A stretch of DNA of 64,000 bases. It comes from Paenibacillus xylanexedens (GTDB lineage: Bacteria > Bacillota > Bacilli > Paenibacillales > Paenibacillaceae). The DNA is taken from positions 62,001 to 126,000 of the forward strand of contig NZ_JAGIKV010000021.1 in the NCBI RefSeq assembly GCF_017874615.1. Reading direction: 5' to 3'. Each line of letters opens with the position of its first letter. Within the stretch, counting starts at the first letter, position 1. The notes under the pieces were generated by a model. It was not told the DNA's origin and made no database searches. It was given only the letters and a program-made list of their open reading frames with translations. This document shows positions 44,333-52,946 of this stretch, one piece after another. Made by a program: the position numbers and the translations under genes.

Positions 44333-45027
44333 CGTTCCATGAACACTCCCATCGTTGCCGCAATGACCGCAGCCACAATGACACTCATGCTGCCAAGTGA
44401 AGCCATGCTGGCGAAGATTACACAGACAACGGCGATAATAGCCACATTAATGTGTATTTTTTTGTTTTTGCGATGCACCAACTGGAGTACAACCAGTCCA
44501 ATAAACATCGCCGGCAGAGCATAATCCAGACCCAGTCGTTCCGGGTTAGTGATCCAGCGTCCAAAGTACGCTCCCGCCATATTAGCCACGAACCAGTTCA
44601 GATATGCGGTAATATTCAGACCGTGCATCCAGCGTTCACTGAGCCTTTCTCTGCCAATTGCACGTGTCATCGCAACGCCGAAAGACTCATCGGTAAGCAG
44701 TGAACCAATCCACATATTTTTAAGCGGGGTCAGATGCCGAAAATACGGTGATACAGCCGCACTGAGCAGCAAATGGCGAAGATTCACAAAAAATATGGTG
44801 AACATAATGGCTACTGCTGACCCATTCGATGCGAGCATGCCTGCTGCAATGAACTGAGCCGATCCTGCATATAAAATCAGGCTGAGCAGAGCTGTTTCCG
44901 CCAGACTCAGACCTGCGGTCATTTCAATGACACCCGCCGCAAACCCAATACTCAAATAACCAAGCAGGGTTGGGATACAATCTTTGACCCCCTGCATGAA
45001 TGTAGCTTGATCCTGGACCTCTTCCAT
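44323..45027 (-). CDS. azlC: AzlC-type branched-chain amino acid exporter subunit
   Basis: A 234-residue membrane protein of the AzlC family: LLGYLSIGFAAGVIEMTAGL, then LYAGSAQFIAAGML and NLRHLLLSAAVSPYFRHLTP. The start ATG at 45027 follows AGGAGAAC; the longer frame to 45129 is not supported. It forms an exporter with the overlapping AzlD gene. No T-box or leucine-responsive leader is visible upstream. Confidence 0.9.
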   Translation of the reverse strand: MEEVQDQATFMQGVKDCIPTLLGYLSIGFAAGVIEMTAGLSLAETALLSLILYAGSAQFIAAGMLASNGSAVAIMFTIFFVNLRHLLLSAAVSPYFRHLTPLKNMWIGSLLTDESFGVAMTRAIGRERLSERWMHGLNITAYLNWFVANMAGAYFGRWITNPERLGLDYALPAMFIGLVVLQLVHRKNKKIHINVAIIAVVCVIFASMASLGSMSVIVAAVIAATMGVFMERWK

Positions 45028-45351
45028 GTTCTCCTGTCCAGATATCTGTAGTGTACTTTGGTCCAACTGCCGTACAACCCCTCTCCAATTTCTGTCCCCA
45101 TAAACCGATATATATGGATGTAGATCCATCTAGGTCCATTCTTCATGAAAACAACTTCTTTGTGTATTCAACATGACCAGTTACATGCCTTATGGATTTC
45201 ACATTTTGCAAAATTCACTTCACATTAATTCAGAAATATACCACAAGATGTGCACTAAGGGAGAGACAGATTACTTTTTATAGAACAGATGTAATCCTAA
45301 ATACCTACAAAATCGAAAAATATTTTCGCGAAACTCATAAATTATGTTGAA

Positions 45352-45377
45352 TAAACGCGAAATTTGTCATACGATAG
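45352..45377 (+). promoter_or_regulatory. Sigma-D-like promoter of a chemoreceptor gene
   Basis: TAAA (45352-45355), 14 bp, then TACGATAG (45370-45377), near the sigma-D consensus TAAA-N15-GCCGATAT. It lies about 95 bp upstream of the chemoreceptor start, in a 340-bp interval that also holds the small inverted repeat CGAAAA/TTTTCG near 45314. Confidence 0.5.
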
Positions 45378-45473
45378 CACCAGAAACTTCTGGAAAGGAT
45401 GGAATGAAATATCTTTTACCAGATGGGCTTGTCCACTAGACATGGGGATGGGTTACACAGAGGGGGAATGTGT

Positions 45474-47474
45474 ATGAAAAAAATTCGTAAACAAGGGGTC
45501 AAAAGAACAATGCAGATGAGAGAGAAACTGATTTTGTCATTTGCCATTGTATTGCTCATTCCAACTATTAGTCTGGGCATTATCTCGTTCCAAACAGCTG
45601 ATGCCAAGGTTGAAGAGAAAATGTATGAGAACGCGATCAGCAGTGTTACTGTGCTCAACCAGACCATTGACCAAATCATTGGTGCAACACGCAAAAATGT
45701 TGATTTCCTGGCAAGTCAGCTGGATGCAGGCAATGTCGGACCCAATCAGGGTGACGAAACAGATACCATCCGTACCTTGCTCGACGCGTATAAGGAAACG
45801 CATGATGACGTGGAACTTGCCTCCATCGGTACCGATCAGGGCGTGTATATTAACTCCCCTGTAACTGCGGTGAACAAAGAAGGATATGACCCGCGCGAAC
45901 GCCCGTGGTATCAGGCTGCTACGCAGAACAAAGATATCCCTACCGTAATTACCCCCTACTTATCAAGCAATACCGGCAATGTTGTTGCTTCGGTAGCTCA
46001 GACCTCAGCGGATGGCCATGGTGTCGTCTCTGTCAGCCTGTCGCTTGAAGCCCTCTCGAAGACGGTTAACTCCACGAAGATTGGCCAGAAGGGTTATATC
46101 TATATTATTGATAATGCCAATAAAATCATTGTACATCCTACCGAAAAACCAGGGACCGAAGGAACCATGGCACCCTATAAAGATATTTTTGCACAGAAAA
46201 ACGGAAGTCTGACCTATACACTAAATGGAAACCAGGAACACGCCTTTTTCTCCACCAATGAAACGACGGGCTGGACCGTGGTTGGTGTCATCGACAGTGG
46301 GGAAGTGACGGCTTCTGTCCGTCCGATTCTATACACCACACTTATTGTTGTAGCGATTGCAATTGCGGTAAGCTCCGTCATTATTTTCTGGATTGTGCAA
46401 TCAATCACCAAACCACTGAACCGCTTGGTGAAGGCATCTGACGAAATTAGTAATGGTAATCTGACCATCGAGGTTGCTGTATTGGGACAGGATGAATTCG
46501 GCAAGCTGAGCACCAGCTTCAATAAGATGAGCGAATCCCTGCGAACCGTTATTCAGGACGTACGACACACGGCTGACGAATTAACCGCCTCATCCACACA
46601 ATTGGCAGTCAACTCATCGGAGACAACCAAAGCAACAGAGCAAGTCGCCCTGATCACGGAAGAATCCGCAGCTGGACTTGAGAAACAAACAAGCAGCCTG
46701 AAACATACGGCACTACAGATGAATGAGCTTGCTGGAGGTGTGGGACAGGTAACGAACAGCACACAGCAAGTATCCGAAGCTGCCATGCAAGCAAGTGAGC
46801 TCGCGGATAAAGGGAATGCTACCATGCAGACGGCCGTATCCGAGATGAGTTCCGTGAGTCGCTTTGTGCAAGGTATGGCAGATACTGCTGGACGACTTGA
46901 ACAGCATTCCACATCCATTGGTGAGATGGTATCTGTCATTACAGATATCGCTGCACAGACCAATTTGCTTGCTCTCAATGCTTCTATTGAAGCAGCACGT
47001 GCAGGTGAGCATGGACGTGGCTTCTCCGTGGTTGCCAGCGAAGTCCGCAAGCTGGCGGAACAATCGAGCCTGTCCGGCCAGAAGATTGTAGAGATGGTCG
47101 GAGCGATTCAACAGGAGATTTCAATGGCCAATCACAATGTACAGATCGGGCAACAGGATGTAAGCAACGGCATTCGTGCCGTTCAGTTTGCAGATGAAGC
47201 TTTTGCCCAGATTAGTGAGGCTGTTGGGGTCGTCAATCATCAGCTTGAGAACATTGCAGCCGCCTCACAACAGATGTCTGCAAGTACAGCCGAAGTGGTG
47301 CAATCTATTGATCAGATCCACGCCATATCGGAAACCAATGCCGATGGAACAGAGAACATCTCTGCTGCTACGGAGGAGCAAGTGGCTTCCATGCAGGAGA
47401 TATCATCCTCTGCTGATTCCCTTGCCCATCTGGCTCACAAGCTGCAGAAGCTGGTGGAACAATTCAAGCTGTAG
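45474..47474 (+). CDS. Methyl-accepting chemotaxis protein with dCache sensor
   Basis: A 666-residue chemoreceptor. A membrane segment near 20-40 precedes a dCache_1 sensor (YDPRERPWYQAATQNKDIPT is a diagnostic segment near 140), a second membrane segment near 300, HAMP (SITKPLNRLVKASDEI) and the signalling hairpin AAQTNLLALNASIEAARAGE. The YxxRxRPWY pattern in dCache domains often marks amino-acid or related binding; specificity is not certain here. GAGGGGG lies about 7 nt before the ATG at 45474. Confidence 0.95.
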   Translation: MKKIRKQGVKRTMQMREKLILSFAIVLLIPTISLGIISFQTADAKVEEKMYENAISSVTVLNQTIDQIIGATRKNVDFLASQLDAGNVGPNQGDETDTIRTLLDAYKETHDDVELASIGTDQGVYINSPVTAVNKEGYDPRERPWYQAATQNKDIPTVITPYLSSNTGNVVASVAQTSADGHGVVSVSLSLEALSKTVNSTKIGQKGYIYIIDNANKIIVHPTEKPGTEGTMAPYKDIFAQKNGSLTYTLNGNQEHAFFSTNETTGWTVVGVIDSGEVTASVRPILYTTLIVVAIAIAVSSVIIFWIVQSITKPLNRLVKASDEISNGNLTIEVAVLGQDEFGKLSTSFNKMSESLRTVIQDVRHTADELTASSTQLAVNSSETTKATEQVALITEESAAGLEKQTSSLKHTALQMNELAGGVGQVTNSTQQVSEAAMQASELADKGNATMQTAVSEMSSVSRFVQGMADTAGRLEQHSTSIGEMVSVITDIAAQTNLLALNASIEAARAGEHGRGFSVVASEVRKLAEQSSLSGQKIVEMVGAIQQEISMANHNVQIGQQDVSNGIRAVQFADEAFAQISEAVGVVNHQLENIAAASQQMSASTAEVVQSIDQIHAISETNADGTENISAATEEQVASMQEISSSADSLAHLAHKLQKLVEQFKL

Positions 47475-47585
47475 TCGTTGAACTAAAGATTAGTTACACT
47501 GACACTACGATGTCAGAATAACCTTCCAATCGCTGTTATCGTGCAAACGATTAGTTCGACTTATAAAATTAAGTAGTCTGTAATA

Positions 47586-47627
47586 CCAAAAGCCCCTTTG
47601 CCATCATATTGGCAAAGGGGCTTTTGG
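47586..47627. terminator. Strong bidirectional terminator
   Basis: CCAAAAGCCCCTTTGCC and GGCAAAGGGGCTTTTGG form a perfect 17-bp stem with a 7-8-base loop. It lies between the convergent chemoreceptor and DUF2087 genes. Confidence 0.9.
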
Positions 47628-47667
47628 TTAATGAAAGGTCAGGAACTTTAGAAAGGAAATGACTCTC

Positions 47668-48864
47668 CTATTCTGCGGATTGCTTTTTATCTCCGTGGTA
47701 CCCTTGATCTCCGTAGGGCTCTAACTGTTCAAACCAGCGATTCAGACATTTGGCGAGTGCATCTTTGGGATCGTAATACGGGTTATCATCTTGCTTCAAT
47801 GTCTCCAGCACCTCGATCACAAACGCATTCTCTCCATATTCATTCCATTCAGCCTGCAATCTTCGATTCAGATGGCTACCCATCTGTAACATAAACCGTT
47901 GTCCGTTAATGGTTTTCAGGTTAAGTGTGCTGTCGATATAAACTTTGCCGTTACGTTCATTCCGAATCTGGTAGACGCCCGCTTCCGTTTTGACTTCTTT
48001 GGCCTGTTCCTGCAATTCTTTGCGACGATCCATCTTCTCCTGCTCCCCCTTTGCTTTGCGCTCCTGTTTTCCAACTTCGGCGCTCTGTTGATCTGCGTGG
48101 CTTCCCAGCCAATACTGACTCCCGTCTGGCTCACGTTCCAGCAAGCCATAGTCGATGAGATACCTCCGTATTTCCACGTAATCGTCATAGACTTCCTTCA
48201 GCAGCGCATTGACCTGTTTCTCGGAATATTTGCGTTCTGAATCGAATCGTTTGGCAATCTCGGTGAGCACGATATATTTATGCTTTTGCTGCAAATGAAA
48301 CGTCGTCAGCCGACCGCCAGTACCCTCTGGAAAATACTTGTTTAACACCTTCTCCCGATCCTGTTCTGTAATATCAAATGAATCACGACGGATCGTATGT
48401 CCATGTCTTGTCACAGGTGACACCCATTCGGCTGGAGCCTGGGTATCCTTACTTTTGAGAAGTTCCATTAATGCCAGGAATATTTTGGCCTGCCGTTCCT
48501 TCTCCTTCAATACAAACCGATGATTCCGAATCGTGGAGGCACTCCCGATACCAAGGGCCTTCTGTACTTCAGCATCCTTCTTGCCTTCATAGAATTGGGC
48601 CAATAGGCCACGCTGGACATCAGACAATCCGGTTACGCTTTTATCCAGCTCCAGCAAATACTCAAATACCGATCCATGAACCTTCTCAATATGCACTCGC
48701 ATATAACGGGCTGCCTCATAGAGCACTCCTTCTTCGGGATAGATAATCCCCGCTTCCGTCCTGTATCCGCAGCAGACACATATATAGGCGGGACCCTCCT
48801 CCATATAACCACGCTTGATCTCTTCCAATGAAGCTGTTTGCAACCAGGATTCCGATGGTTTCAT
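47668..48864 (-). CDS. Zinc-ribbon/HTH/DUF2087/GIY-YIG fusion protein
   Basis: A 398-residue multidomain protein. A zinc-finger-like segment (YICVCCGYRTEAG near 28) is followed by a LuxR-type helix-turn-helix (LSDVQRGLLAQFYEGKKDAE), then DUF2087 near residues 175-260 (FPEGTGGRLTTFHLQQKHKY), a charged Lys/Glu linker, and a C-terminal GIY-YIG-like domain (AGVYQIRNERNGKVYIDSTL). The YIG glycine is Asp and no catalytic arginine is obvious, so nuclease activity is doubtful. DUF2087 is common in Bacillales regulators. AAGGAG lies 7 nt before the ATG at 48864. A DNA-binding regulator is the best guess. Confidence 0.75.
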   Translation of the reverse strand: MKPSESWLQTASLEEIKRGYMEEGPAYICVCCGYRTEAGIIYPEEGVLYEAARYMRVHIEKVHGSVFEYLLELDKSVTGLSDVQRGLLAQFYEGKKDAEVQKALGIGSASTIRNHRFVLKEKERQAKIFLALMELLKSKDTQAPAEWVSPVTRHGHTIRRDSFDITEQDREKVLNKYFPEGTGGRLTTFHLQQKHKYIVLTEIAKRFDSERKYSEKQVNALLKEVYDDYVEIRRYLIDYGLLEREPDGSQYWLGSHADQQSAEVGKQERKAKGEQEKMDRRKELQEQAKEVKTEAGVYQIRNERNGKVYIDSTLNLKTINGQRFMLQMGSHLNRRLQAEWNEYGENAFVIEVLETLKQDDNPYYDPKDALAKCLNRWFEQLEPYGDQGYHGDKKQSAE

Positions 48865-49034
48865 GTAAAAGCTCCTTTTCATCATTGTTATGGTCTTTCC
48901 AATTGTATATTAATCAAAAATTTTATAATTATGTTTGTTTATTTATAGATATAATATAGTTTTGTTTGTTATGTGTCAATATAACGGAAAAGAATGCTGT
49001 GTTTAAAGACATAACGGCTTCCCCTTGTTCAACA

Positions 49035-49068
49035 GAAAAAAGACCGCAGGGTCGCAACCCTGCAGTCT
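49035..49068 (-). terminator. Rho-independent terminator of the chemoreceptor gene
   Basis: GACtGCAGGGT pairs with ACCCTGCgGTC across four bases, followed on the minus strand by TTTTTTCTG. Confidence 0.85.
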
Positions 49069-49137
49069 CATCGCAGAAAGGGCATTTCAGCACCTTCCAT
49101 AAGCATTTATCCTCAATCATTATCATTTCAATCTCTG

Positions 49138-51111
49138 TTACAACTTAAAGCGTTCAATCATGCTTTGCAGATCTTCAGCCATACGTGACAATGCTGCCGA
49201 AGAAGCTGCAACCTCTTCCATTGTAGCCAACTGCTCTTGAGCCGCCGCTGATCCATCTTCCGTTCCAGAGGCAATTCTGTCCGACAGAACCATTGTATCA
49301 CTTACTGCCTTGTTGATATGACTCATGCCGCCATCAATTTGACGGGAAGCCGTGGATACTTCTCCAGCTTGTGCAGCCACCAACTGTACCGCAGTACGAA
49401 TGTTATTGAATGCTTCGCCTGCTTCTGTAACCATCTGCGAACTCTTCACCATACCTTCTCCCGTACGGGCAAAAGTGGATTGCACCGCATTGGTTTTCTC
49501 CTGCATCTCATGCATAAGCTCATTAATCCGCTCGGCTGAAGCGCCTGAACTGTGAGCCAGTGTCTTCACTTCGTTGGCTACAACCGCGAATCCGCGCCCT
49601 TGCTCGCCAGCTCTTGAAGCTTCAATGGATGCATTCAATGCAAGAATGTTCGTCTGCTTGGCAATGGCCGTAATCTCGGCCACAATCACAAGGATCTCTT
49701 CATTTTTCGCGTGCAGATCCTCAATGACCACAGACATGGCTTTGCTCTCATCATTCACCTGCTGAATATGGGTAACCGCTTCTTCTACTGTAACCATACC
49801 TGCTTCCGACTTAGTGGATGCATCCAGAGCGATACGAGCGGTGTCTTCAGCACTTGATGAGATCTCTTTGACTCCAATGGACATTTCGCCCACGAGTTGA
49901 CCTGTAGCAGCAAGACTATTGTTCTGCAAAGTCGTTCCCGCAGCTGCATCCTGCATCAGTTCAGCCACTTGTTCTGTGGCTTTGGATGTCTGCTCGGAAC
50001 TTGCCATTAGCTCTTCAGAAGATGCTGCCAACTGGCTGGATGTATCATGCACCTCTCCAAGCACACTACGCAGGGAAGTCGTCATCGTATCAAAGCTATC
50101 TCCAAGCTGTCCGAACTCATCCTTGCGCTGCAAACCAACCCGAACGGTGAGATCCCCGGCGCTTACTTTGGATGCTGCCTGCGTTAATTGCAGCAATGGC
50201 CGGTGAATACTGCGGATAATGAATATAAGCAGAATCAACCCGATAACCAATGCAGATGCCACAATTGTAATTGCACGGATCAAAATAGGCCTTACGGCTT
50301 CACTTGCTTCGGAAGGAACCATCTCGCCAACAATTTTCCAACCTGTCACCGGATTGGTGAAATACACAGCTTCCACTTCGTGACCATCATATGTATACTT
50401 CACCGTTCCACTTTCCTTCGTATACATCTCATTAATGTAGCTTTCATCCGACTGTGTACCGGATTCAATATTGTAGTGGAACAGGAATTTACCCCCGTTA
50501 TCCAGCATGTACAGTTTGCCTTCTTTACCAATACGTATCTGATCAACGGATTCTTTCAGATGATTGAGACTGACATTGGCCCCGAATACCCCTTTGCCAT
50601 CAGCCAGCTTGGCAGCTGCCGTTACAACCCATTCACCTGTCGTGACCGACTGGAACGTATCCGAGATTACAGGTTCGTCCTGGGACATGCCCATCGTATA
50701 CCATGAACGTTCACGTGGATCATAGATCTGTTCCCCGGGATCAGGAGATTTCATCCAGCTGCCATCTTCCGCACCTGCGGTGAGTACACCCAGTTCCTTA
50801 TGATTCTGAGACATCCGATCCATCTGCCTTTGCAGTGCAGGGGATTTATTAATAATATCGTTTGAAGTAATACCCGCAGCCATCTGCGCTGCGTTATCCT
50901 TCTCCATATCCAGCATTTGATTTATCTGCAGACTAAGCATTTCTGTTTTGGCTTGTGCGGAACGAATAATTTCCATTTTAACCTGGTCAGCAGCTTTTTG
51001 ATAAGACAACCAACCAACAGTAATGCTCGGTACAATCAGGAACAGGAGCAATGCAGCGATCAGGCGTTTTTTTACGGTTAAAGTAAACCAATTTCGAATC
51101 CTTTTCTTCAT
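49138..51111 (-). CDS. Methyl-accepting chemotaxis protein with dCache sensor
   Basis: A 657-residue chemoreceptor similar in layout to the one at 45474-47474: a dCache sensor with IYDPRERSWYTMGMSQDE near 130, a second membrane segment near 290, HAMP (SIHRPLLQLTQAASKV) and the hairpin IAKQTNILALNASIEASRAG. GGGGGAT about 6-8 nt upstream supports the ATG at 51111 over the longer frame to 51138. A sigma-D-like -10 lies about 36 bp upstream. The two dCache receptors are convergent-facing paralogues only 1.7 kb apart; whether they arose by local duplication is unclear. Confidence 0.94.
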   Translation of the reverse strand: MKKRIRNWFTLTVKKRLIAALLLFLIVPSITVGWLSYQKAADQVKMEIIRSAQAKTEMLSLQINQMLDMEKDNAAQMAAGITSNDIINKSPALQRQMDRMSQNHKELGVLTAGAEDGSWMKSPDPGEQIYDPRERSWYTMGMSQDEPVISDTFQSVTTGEWVVTAAAKLADGKGVFGANVSLNHLKESVDQIRIGKEGKLYMLDNGGKFLFHYNIESGTQSDESYINEMYTKESGTVKYTYDGHEVEAVYFTNPVTGWKIVGEMVPSEASEAVRPILIRAITIVASALVIGLILLIFIIRSIHRPLLQLTQAASKVSAGDLTVRVGLQRKDEFGQLGDSFDTMTTSLRSVLGEVHDTSSQLAASSEELMASSEQTSKATEQVAELMQDAAAGTTLQNNSLAATGQLVGEMSIGVKEISSSAEDTARIALDASTKSEAGMVTVEEAVTHIQQVNDESKAMSVVIEDLHAKNEEILVIVAEITAIAKQTNILALNASIEASRAGEQGRGFAVVANEVKTLAHSSGASAERINELMHEMQEKTNAVQSTFARTGEGMVKSSQMVTEAGEAFNNIRTAVQLVAAQAGEVSTASRQIDGGMSHINKAVSDTMVLSDRIASGTEDGSAAAQEQLATMEEVAASSAALSRMAEDLQSMIERFKL

Positions 51112-51146
51112 TAAACTATCCCCCATCATAATCTTCACCCATCCTT

Positions 51147-51154
51147 TTATCGGA
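51147..51154 (-). promoter_or_regulatory. Sigma-D-like -10 element
   Basis: TCCGATAA on the minus strand, with TAAT about 16 bp upstream, near the sigma-D consensus. The same octamer precedes the chemoreceptor at 16773-18839. Confidence 0.45.
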
Positions 51155-51377
51155 CAATTGCTGTAAAAATATTATGTATAGATACTAAATTAGAATAAAT
51201 TTAATCTTTTCGGTCAGTTTAGATGGATTCACCTAATCCTTCTATTCGTTTTGACCCCCTTAGCGAGATCGTTTACAATGCTCATAAGCTGGCTATTCAT
51301 GAAACGATTGGAAGGAGAGGATTCAAATCTTACGCAAGTCAAATGAAAGACAACGTATTTCCACGGTATATTCATCC

Positions 51378-52778
51378 ATGTTCCGCATTCTGTTAGCGCT
51401 CATCCTGTGTGCAGGCCCGATTCTGGGACAGGCTGGTATTACGGCATCCGCAGCGCAGGCGACGCAAGCAGTTCACATTGAAGTGAATGGTGAGCAACAA
51501 TCCTGGAAGAACGCACCACTTATCATCAAAGGCTCAACGTTTGTTCCACTGCGGGATGTGGTCACATCGGTTAAAGGCACGTTGAAATGGGATAATCGCA
51601 CCAAGACGGCTACCATTACCGTTGGCAGAGACAAGCTGATTCATCAGGCTGGCAGCAATTCCATTAAAGTAAACAAGGTCGATCTGGCTACAGGTGTGAA
51701 TTCACGTACTGTTAACGGTACGTTGATGGTACCTGTTCGGGCCATGGCTAATGCAATCAAAGCAGACATCAAGGTCCAACGTACAGCTACGGGGCAGATG
51801 AGTGTAAGTATGGTCACTGATCAAGTCAGCCTGCTGAACAGCGAGGTTGCCAGCGTTGATACGTATCTGCGCGAGATCAACTATCCAGGTATGGCTCTGA
51901 TCGCCCGCGATGGTGAAGTACTTCTAAAGCAAGGCTACGGACTTGCCGATGAACAGACGCTGAACCGCCCGGATCAGAAGACTCGAATCGCATCGCTGAG
52001 CAAATCCTTCACGGCCGCGTCCATTCTGAGTCTGGTTGAGGATGGTAAGATTAATGTGCAAGATCCAATCTCCAAGTATATCTCCGGTATACCAAAGGGA
52101 GATCAGATCACGCTGCATATGCTGTTATCCCAGACTTCAGGTCTGCCATCTGCATTTGGTCGGGGTGAAGGAACTTCTATGGAAGAGACTGTAGAGGAGA
52201 TTCGCCACAAAACGCTGAAGTTTGAACCAGGAAGTGCCTATCTGTACAGCAACAGCGGGTATGTTTTACTTGCATACGTCGTTGAACAGGTATCCGGTAT
52301 GAGTTATGCCGATTATGTGCAGCAGACGATATTGAAACCACTTGGCATGAAAAATTCGGGAGAGGCCTCCCGTAAAGTGCACACGATTAGTGGTTTTGTT
52401 CAAGAAGATAACACATGGGTAACTGCGCCTTACTATGTGTCTCAATCCGGGTCAGGAACCATCTATTCCACGGTGGACGATATGCTGAAATGGGATCGTG
52501 CGCTCTATACAGACAAGATTCTAAGCCAGGATACGATTGAACAGATGTATGAGCCCTACTCCGATAAAAACTATGGCTACGCCTGGATTCTCAAAGAGAA
52601 TGGCACAAATCGTACCGTCTTCCACAACGGTAGTGGTGGCGGGTTTGCCACAGCCTTTTCACGTAATCTGTCCGATGATATCACCATTATCCTGCTTGGC
52701 AACCACGCAGGTATGGACATGACTTCACTTTTGGATGAAGTTGAGGCACAGACAGCCAAAGCACTGCAATTGCAATAA
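51378..52778 (+). CDS. Secreted serine hydrolase (beta-lactamase class C type) with copper-amine-oxidase-like N-domain
   Basis: A 466-residue exported protein. After a signal peptide, residues of about 30-150 form a copper-amine-oxidase N-terminal-like domain (INGEQQSWKNAPL-type repeat; FVPLRDV, MVPVRAM). The rest is a class C penicillin-binding domain: SLSKSFTAAS (catalytic SxxK), YLYSNSGYVLLAYV (YxN) and HNGSGGGFATAF (third motif). The first in-frame ATG has no ribosome site; GGAAGGAGAGG lies 58 nt upstream, before in-frame ATT/ATC codons, so translation may start there at a rare codon. Peptidase or esterase role, not necessarily beta-lactamase. Confidence 0.85.
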   Translation: MFRILLALILCAGPILGQAGITASAAQATQAVHIEVNGEQQSWKNAPLIIKGSTFVPLRDVVTSVKGTLKWDNRTKTATITVGRDKLIHQAGSNSIKVNKVDLATGVNSRTVNGTLMVPVRAMANAIKADIKVQRTATGQMSVSMVTDQVSLLNSEVASVDTYLREINYPGMALIARDGEVLLKQGYGLADEQTLNRPDQKTRIASLSKSFTAASILSLVEDGKINVQDPISKYISGIPKGDQITLHMLLSQTSGLPSAFGRGEGTSMEETVEEIRHKTLKFEPGSAYLYSNSGYVLLAYVVEQVSGMSYADYVQQTILKPLGMKNSGEASRKVHTISGFVQEDNTWVTAPYYVSQSGSGTIYSTVDDMLKWDRALYTDKILSQDTIEQMYEPYSDKNYGYAWILKENGTNRTVFHNGSGGGFATAFSRNLSDDITIILLGNHAGMDMTSLLDEVEAQTAKALQLQ

Positions 52779-52804
52779 TCTATAATTAATAGCTTATAAT
52801 AAGC

Positions 52805-52840
52805 AAAGAGACGGTCCTTTAAAGGATCGTCTCTTTGTGT
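52805..52840. terminator. Bidirectional terminator between serine hydrolase and nagZ
   Basis: AAAGAGACGgTCC pairs with GGAtCGTCTCTTT across TTTAAA, with a T-rich continuation on both strands. Confidence 0.85.
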
Positions 52841-52946
52841 TGTATATGTTCTCATTTTAACGACTCACACTTCCGTTTCGCTCAACCCACAATCCATCTC
52901 TTCTCCATCCTGCAAAAGGCAGATTAACTCATATTCTTATCACCGC

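Noticed and set aside
43866..44384. 172-codon minus-strand frame over azlD
   Set aside because: Composition is not protein-like and it overlaps a clear AzlD gene in another frame.
45130..45474. T-box or leucine-responsive leader for azlCD
   Set aside because: No T-box sequence or specifier stem could be found, and the interval is better explained as the chemoreceptor promoter region.
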